Positions 56,584-64,000 of a stretch of DNA of 64,000 nucleotides are shown in pieces. This DNA is from Pseudomonas brassicacearum (GTDB lineage: Bacteria > Pseudomonadota > Gammaproteobacteria > Pseudomonadales > Pseudomonadaceae). The notes beneath the pieces were generated by a model. It saw only the letters and a program-made list of their open reading frames with translations. It was not told the origin of the DNA and made no database searches. Where the stretch lies: the NCBI RefSeq assembly GCF_000585995.1, contig NZ_CP007410.1, positions 5,568,501-5,632,500 of the forward strand, given 5' to 3'. Within the stretch, counting starts at the first letter, position 1; every line of letters begins with the position of its first letter. A program made the translations under genes and the position numbers.

Positions 56584-58896
56584 TTACTTGCCGAGACTGA
56601 TCTTCGGCGCCCAGGTCAGCCATTCATCTTCGAATTTATCGAACAGCGGGAAGGTCTGCTCCGGTCGCGCCGGGCTGCCCATTTTTTCCCCATCCGGCGT
56701 CGCGAAAGCAATGCCCCCCTGGATCAGCGTTTCCAAAGACTCGGTCCGCACCGTCGCCCCTTTGAACAAACCAAAGTCCAGACCAAAGCCGCTGGTATTC
56801 CAGAATCGCGTGCCGCTGCGCACCAATGGTGCGTATTTAGGCTCGATCAGGACATGGATCAGCACGCGGTCCGCCGTCTGGCCCAGCTCATAACCGGTGA
56901 CCTTGCCCACGGTAATCTCGCGATAGGTCACCGGCACGCCGGTCTTCAACGACCCACGTCGGGCCGCGCTCAACACCAGGCTCAAACCTGCTTCGGGCAC
57001 AGCGCTTTCCGGAGGGTTGGCCAGGGCCACGAAGCTTTTCTGCGGCCCGAGGTTTTTCGCCGAAGGTTGCACTTCGATGTACTGGCCGGTCACCAGCGTC
57101 TCCAGGTTGGAGGTCTTGATCAACCCCAGCTCCGGCTTGACCACCCAAAACTGCGAACCGACCCGGGCAATGCGCTCCGGCACTTCGGTAATCCGCGCCG
57201 TGAGCAGTACCGATTGCAGATCGCCGCTGAGATCCACATCCTCGATCTTGCCCACATCCAGCCCTTTGAAGCGGATCGGCGTACCGCTGCGCAGACCGTC
57301 GGCTCGATCGACTTTGATCGTCACCACGGCGCCCTTCTGTTGCGCGGCTTCGCGGTCTTCAAACAAGCGGAACCGAGGGACGCGTCTTTTCAACGGCACA
57401 TTGGGTTCCGGAGTCTCGAAGGAAATGCCACCGGCCATAAGACTTTGCAAGGATTCACTCTTGACCTGGATCCCGCCTGTCAAACCGCCGGTGAGGGTAA
57501 TGCCACTGGCGTTCCAGAAGCGTGTCGAACCGTTGACCAGCCCTTCGTATTCCTTCTCGATGTGCACACCAATGATCAACTGCTTTTTCTTGCGAGAAAA
57601 CTGATAGCTCTGCACCGAGCCGACCTTGACCTGTTTGTAGAGAATCGGACTGCCGACCTCCAGCGATCCGAGGTTTTCGGTCAGCAAGACCAAGTGAAGC
57701 CCCGGCGAACGCAAGTCCAACGGTGGCGCCTTCGCCCTGGCTTCGAATTCCCGCTGCGGCGCACCGCCCTTATCGCCCGGCCGTATGGCAATGTAATTAC
57801 CCTTGACCAGCGCTTCCAGGCCGGTGATACCCGCCAGGGAGATCGATGGCTTGACGACCCAGAACTGCGTGCCGGTCACCAGGTAATCTTCAGCCAACGG
57901 GTCCAGGGTCAGTTCAGCCGTAGCACTGGACAGGTCCGGGTCGACCTTGAGGTTCTTCAGGCTGCCGACCTGGATGCCTTTGTACATCACCGGCGTACGA
58001 CCAGCCTGCAACCCTTCGAAGTCACTGAGTTTGACTTTCACCCGGATACCCGCGGCAGCCGCGTCAAAGTCTTCGTAGAGACGAAACGGCAGGCTCGGAT
58101 CCGTTGGAGGACTGTCTTTGCGGCTCTCCGGCGTGGCGAACGCAATGCCACCGGCCACGATACTGGACAAGGACTCGCTGCGCACTTTGACGCCCGACAG
58201 GTTGGCATCAATGCTGATGCCGCTGGCGTTCCAGAAACGCGTGTGCTTGCGTACCAGGCTGGCATAGGTCGGCTCGATGAAGACTTTGACCTCGACCTTG
58301 CTCTGGTCTTCGGACAGCAAGTAACTCTTCACTTGGCCAACCTGAATCTGTTTATAGAACACCGGACTACCGCGGTTGAGCGAGCCCAGCCGGTCGGCCT
58401 TGAGGGTCAGGTGCAAACCCGGCTTGGCGTCCGACAGCGGCGGCTCTTCGGCCAGGGCTTTGAATTTACGGGTCGACTCCCCTTCGCCTGGGTTGATCGC
58501 CACGTAGTTACCCGATACCAGTGTTTCCAGGCCGGTAATCCCGGCCAGGCTCACACTCGGCTTGACCAGCCAAAAACGCGTTCCGGTTTTGAGGTACTGC
58601 TCGACCTCCTTGTTCATCTCAATGGTTACCAACACGCCTTTTGAGCTGCCTTCGTCATCAAGCGTGAGGGCCTTCACTTTGCCGACCGGCATGCCTTTAT
58701 AGACGACTTCAGTCTTGTTGACCTGAATGCCTTCCCCGCTCTCAAAACGCACAGTGATCTCGATTCCGGTTGCGGTATAGGCCCGCCAACCGAGCCAACC
58801 CCCGATGATCAAGGCAATGAGCGGCAGGACCCAGATGGCTGACCAGTTCGAAGCCGGTCGGGTTTTAGCGGTAGGCAAATCAGTCATGGTCGTCAT
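56584..58896 (-). CDS. Six-MCE-domain intermembrane transport protein (PqiB/LetB type)
   Basis: This 770-residue protein has one N-terminal membrane helix (WSAIWVLPLIALIIGGWLGW) and six tandem MCE domains. Each has a recognisable core such as YKGMPVGKVKAL, YKQIQVGQVKSY, YKGIQVGSLKNL, YKQVKVGSVQSY, FKGLDVGKIEDV and YREITVGKVTGY. Such proteins form stacked hexameric rings that make a hydrophobic tunnel for lipids across the periplasm. E. coli PqiB has three and LetB seven domains, so this is an intermediate form. Its start overlaps the downstream end of the second PqiA gene, so the three genes form one operon. Confidence 0.92.
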   Translation of the reverse strand: MTTMTDLPTAKTRPASNWSAIWVLPLIALIIGGWLGWRAYTATGIEITVRFESGEGIQVNKTEVVYKGMPVGKVKALTLDDEGSSKGVLVTIEMNKEVEQYLKTGTRFWLVKPSVSLAGITGLETLVSGNYVAINPGEGESTRKFKALAEEPPLSDAKPGLHLTLKADRLGSLNRGSPVFYKQIQVGQVKSYLLSEDQSKVEVKVFIEPTYASLVRKHTRFWNASGISIDANLSGVKVRSESLSSIVAGGIAFATPESRKDSPPTDPSLPFRLYEDFDAAAAGIRVKVKLSDFEGLQAGRTPVMYKGIQVGSLKNLKVDPDLSSATAELTLDPLAEDYLVTGTQFWVVKPSISLAGITGLEALVKGNYIAIRPGDKGGAPQREFEARAKAPPLDLRSPGLHLVLLTENLGSLEVGSPILYKQVKVGSVQSYQFSRKKKQLIIGVHIEKEYEGLVNGSTRFWNASGITLTGGLTGGIQVKSESLQSLMAGGISFETPEPNVPLKRRVPRFRLFEDREAAQQKGAVVTIKVDRADGLRSGTPIRFKGLDVGKIEDVDLSGDLQSVLLTARITEVPERIARVGSQFWVVKPELGLIKTSNLETLVTGQYIEVQPSAKNLGPQKSFVALANPPESAVPEAGLSLVLSAARRGSLKTGVPVTYREITVGKVTGYELGQTADRVLIHVLIEPKYAPLVRSGTRFWNTSGFGLDFGLFKGATVRTESLETLIQGGIAFATPDGEKMGSPARPEQTFPLFDKFEDEWLTWAPKISLGK

Positions 58897-59503
58897 CCGA
58901 CTCCGTGTTATCCCAAATCAGTCGGGGATCGAAGGTTACTGCGGCAATCATTGTCAAAATCACTACGCTGGCAAATGCAATCGCGCCGAGACCGGCTTCG
59001 ACACTGGCAAGCCGTCCGAAATTCACCACGGCCACCAAAATGGCGATCACGAAAATATCCAACATCGACCAGCGGCCGATGAACTCGATGAAGCGGTACA
59101 TGAGGATGCGTTGCCGGGCAGACATGGGCTGATGCCGCTGCACGGAAAACAGTAACAAGGCAATGCCCACCAGTTTGAAAGTGGGAACAACAATACTGGC
59201 GATGAACACCACGGCGGCAATAGGGATCATGCCGTGTTGTACCAACTCGATAACCCCGGACATGATGGTACTCGGAGCGCCCTGGCCCAGCGAGCTGACG
59301 GTCATGATCGGCAACATGTTGGCCGGAATGTAGAGAATCGCCGCAGTGATCAACAACGCCCAAGTCCGCATCAAGCTGTTCGGACGACGGGGATGGATCA
59401 GTGCGCCGCAACGGGTACAAGTTTGTTTATCGGCGTCAGCATCCTGCCGGTTCAACTCATGGCATTCGGTACAGATCAGAATGCCTGCATCAATCGCCCG
59501 CAT
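58880..59503 (-). CDS. PqiA-domain membrane protein (second half-size copy)
   Basis: This 207-residue protein has two CxxC pairs at the N-terminus (CTECHE and CTRCGA), probably a rubredoxin-like zinc site, followed by four membrane segments including YIPANMLPIM. It corresponds to one half of E. coli PqiA/LetA, which has two such units in one chain. ATG 59503 has AGGAG nine bases upstream; ATG 59509 is too close to it. The gene overlaps both neighbours and should supply the inner-membrane partner of the MCE protein. Confidence 0.9.
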   Translation of the reverse strand: MRAIDAGILICTECHELNRQDADADKQTCTRCGALIHPRRPNSLMRTWALLITAAILYIPANMLPIMTVSSLGQGAPSTIMSGVIELVQHGMIPIAAVVFIASIVVPTFKLVGIALLLFSVQRHQPMSARQRILMYRFIEFIGRWSMLDIFVIAILVAVVNFGRLASVEAGLGAIAFASVVILTMIAAVTFDPRLIWDNTESDDDHD

Positions 59504-60149
59504 GGGCATCCTCTCCTGATAACGCTTGCCAGATCTGGTGCGGCGACATGACCACCTCCAGCCAGACTTGAACCAGCAACAAACTGATGAAGCACACCAG
59601 GCCAAGGCCTACGGTAATGGCCGCCATGTCTGCCAACTTGACGATGGCTACCAGGACACCCATGAGGTAGACCTCGAGCATCCCCCAGTCTCGTAAATGG
59701 TGATAAATGCGATACAGCAATAACCCGTAACTACGGCCGATGTTCCAGCGAATGGTCAGCAACACCGCCAGCTGACAAAGCAGCTTGAGCAGTGGAATAC
59801 CCATGCTGCATAGAAACACCACTGCCGATACGCCTTGCATGCCACTGTCGAACAGCCCTACCACGCCACTCCAGACGGTGTCCTGGGAGGACTGCCCGAG
59901 CAGATTGAGTTGCATGATGGGTAAAAAGTTTGCCGGCACATATAACAGCAGAGCGGCGATGACCAAGGCAAGACTGCGCTCGACCACGTTGTGCCGGTGG
60001 GCATAGAGCTCATAGCCGCAACGGGGGCATTCAGCTTTTTCGCCATGGGCAAGTTGGGGCTTGCGCATCAACAGGTCGCACTCATGGCATGCCACCAGAT
60101 CGTTCAGAGGTAGATCTGACAACCGATGAGTGTCTGACGGATCAGGCAT
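59490..60149 (-). CDS. PqiA-domain membrane protein (first half-size copy)
   Basis: This 219-residue protein has CxxC pairs CHEC and CPRC followed by four membrane segments (ALVIAALLLYVPANFLPIM and others). It is the first gene of the operon and a paralogue of the next gene. Together the two reconstitute a full PqiA. The leader (60150-60250) is short; no SoxR or other operator is evident. Confidence 0.9.
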   Translation of the reverse strand: MPDPSDTHRLSDLPLNDLVACHECDLLMRKPQLAHGEKAECPRCGYELYAHRHNVVERSLALVIAALLLYVPANFLPIMQLNLLGQSSQDTVWSGVVGLFDSGMQGVSAVVFLCSMGIPLLKLLCQLAVLLTIRWNIGRSYGLLLYRIYHHLRDWGMLEVYLMGVLVAIVKLADMAAITVGLGLVCFISLLLVQVWLEVVMSPHQIWQALSGEDAHAGD

Positions 60150-60253
60150 AAAGAGCTCTGGCTCAGCTAAGTTGGGGCTATTCTAGTGCTCCGGCTCGAA
60201 AATAACTGTGCAAATTTATCACGAGCGTTCGACATGCTTTTAGTGCGGGCAAA

Positions 60254-60290
60254 ACAAAACCCCTACCTGCGTCAGCAGATAGGGGTTTCG
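60254..60290 (-). terminator. Terminator of the rRNA operon
   Basis: On the minus strand, AAACCCCTATCTGCTG and the complementary CAGGTAGGGGTTT form a hairpin followed by TGTTTTGC. It is placed immediately after 5S rRNA. Confidence 0.85.
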
Positions 60291-60299
60291 GAATTTAAT

Positions 60300-60415
60300 C
60301 TTGACGATGACCTACTCTCACATGGGGAAACCCCACACTACCATCGGCGATGCATCGTTTCACTGCTGAGTTCGGGATGGGATCAGGTGGTTCCAATGCT
60401 CTATGGTCGTCAAGA
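60300..60415 (-). rRNA. rrf: 5S ribosomal RNA
   Basis: On the minus strand the sequence contains the 5S hallmarks GGAACCACCTGATCCC and CCGAACTCAGCAGTGAAACG and closes with GGTCATCGTCAAG. It is about 116 bases long; ends are set by the pairing of TTGACGACC with the 3' terminal CGTCAA and may be off by one or two bases. Confidence 0.95.
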
Positions 60416-60583
60416 AATTCGGTAGCCAGCGCGTGCCTTACGGTCACGTTCCAGCGAATGGGTATGCGATAGTTTGTGTGTTGCTTTGTGAGCAGCGTCG
60501 AACTTTCGGTTCGTGTCGTCTTCACACACCGCAATCTGATGCTCCGTATTAAAGAGCCGACTCAAATTGCTTGGGTGTTATAT

Positions 60584-63473
<2,890 letters not shown>

Positions 63474-63719
63474 ATATAACCCCAAGCAATCTGGTTATAC
63501 TGTGAAGACGACATTCGCCGAAAATTCGTACACTTGCTCACTTAAGAGCAACTCACAAATTTTACCTTAGCCTGAGCCGTTACCAGTGAAAGTAACGTCC
63601 AGTCTATCTTTCTATCACATACCCAAATTTTTAAAGAACGATCTAATCAAAAGACTAGAAATCAACATTCACCATCACCTTGATGGAATGCTCATTTCTA
63701 AGCTTTCAGAAGCAGTTTA
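63474..63719 (-). other. tRNA-Ala to 23S internal transcribed spacer with boxA
   Basis: The spacer carries a boxA-like antitermination element (GTTCTTTAAAAATTT on the minus strand, 63625-63639). No gene is present. Confidence 0.7.
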
Positions 63720-63795
63720 TGGTGGAGCCAAGCGGGATCGAACCGCTGACCTCCTGCGTGCAAGGCAGGCGCTCTCCCAGCTGAGCTATGGCCCC
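63720..63795 (-). tRNA. tRNA-Ala (anticodon TGC)
   Basis: This is a 76-base tRNA on the minus strand starting GGGGCCATAGCTCAGC, with anticodon loop CTTGCAC (TGC at 34-36) and encoded CCA at 63720-63722. The rRNA-spacer position is standard. Confidence 0.97.
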
Positions 63796-63805
63796 ATAAC
63801 AAAAT

Positions 63806-63882
<77 letters not shown>

Positions 63883-64000
63883 AATTTCGAGCTTGTAACT
63901 GTTAGCTATGAGCTATCAGCTTGGAGCTTAAAGCTGCTTCTATCGTCTTCTTCAATGAATCAAGCAATTCGTGTGGGAGCTCATGAAGCAGCTGCGGTCG

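Noticed and set aside
56446..58644. Long plus-strand reading frame (732 codons) opposite the MCE-domain gene
   Set aside because: It starts in REP sequence and is antisense to a clearly real gene; the product looks like translated antisense (rich in Arg, Gln, His).

Overview
The window is a high-GC gammaproteobacterial chromosome segment, almost certainly from the Pseudomonas fluorescens group. The block moeB-prmC-prfA-hemA / TPR lipoprotein-lolB-ispE-tRNA(Gln)-prs-rplY-pth-ychF, the later can, holD-like/rimI and mksFEB genes and the rRNA operon have the order I remember from the P. aeruginosa PA4660-PA4690 region. The REP pairs with a GAGCNAGCTCGC-type core are also typical of P. fluorescens genomes. 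Species cannot be fixed from what is visible.

Layout. 1-4.2 kb: the end of a DUF1722 gene, a MerR/LitR-like regulator, DNA photolyase, a short-chain dehydrogenase without the usual active site, and a CxxC cluster protein. 4.3-16.8 kb: conserved housekeeping genes for lipid A deacylation, glutamate racemase, MoeB, peptide release, tetrapyrrole synthesis, lipoprotein export, isoprenoids, PRPP, ribosomal protein L25, Pth and YchF. A strong promoter for tRNA-Gln/prs lies inside ispE. 17-24 kb: accessory DNA with an MFS pump, an orphan RTX/delta-60 protein, and an intact IS481-family element (9-bp target duplication) inserted into a long inverted-repeat island. A small unrecognised two-gene unit (Gly-rich protein plus DUF3592 membrane protein) follows. 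24-27 kb: a cobalamin riboswitch with a BtuFCD-type importer, followed by an OsmC-YcaO fusion and the B12-independent methionine synthase metE.

32-35 kb: a three-gene unit of a small protein, a double-domain KaiC-like ATPase and a histidine kinase. 35-45 kb: three chemoreceptors (dCache type, long helical-sensor type and a soluble PAS-PAS BdlA-like type) interspersed with an Fsr-like MFS pump, tRNA-Met, gamma-glutamyltransferase and an XRE-type regulator broken by one nonsense codon that ordinary ORF calling would miss. 45-51 kb: AtoE-type transporter, an unrecognised exported protein, a SET-domain protein, beta-carbonic anhydrase, an acidic small protein, RimI and a probable HolD (psi) subunit. 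51.5-56.4 kb: the condensin-like mksF-mksE-mksB operon without the MksG/JetD nuclease that would make it a Wadjet defence system. 56.5-60.1 kb: a six-MCE-domain PqiB/LetB-type protein and two half-size PqiA proteins. 60.2-64 kb: an rRNA operon on the minus strand (tRNA-Ile, tRNA-Ala, 23S, 5S), with 16S beyond the window.

The strongest unusual items are the KaiC-kinase operon, the Gly-rich/DUF3592 pair, the nested IS inside the palindromic island, the nonsense-mutated regulator, the SDR without YxxxK, and the ispE-embedded promoter. I found no CRISPR array, prophage or complete defence system.
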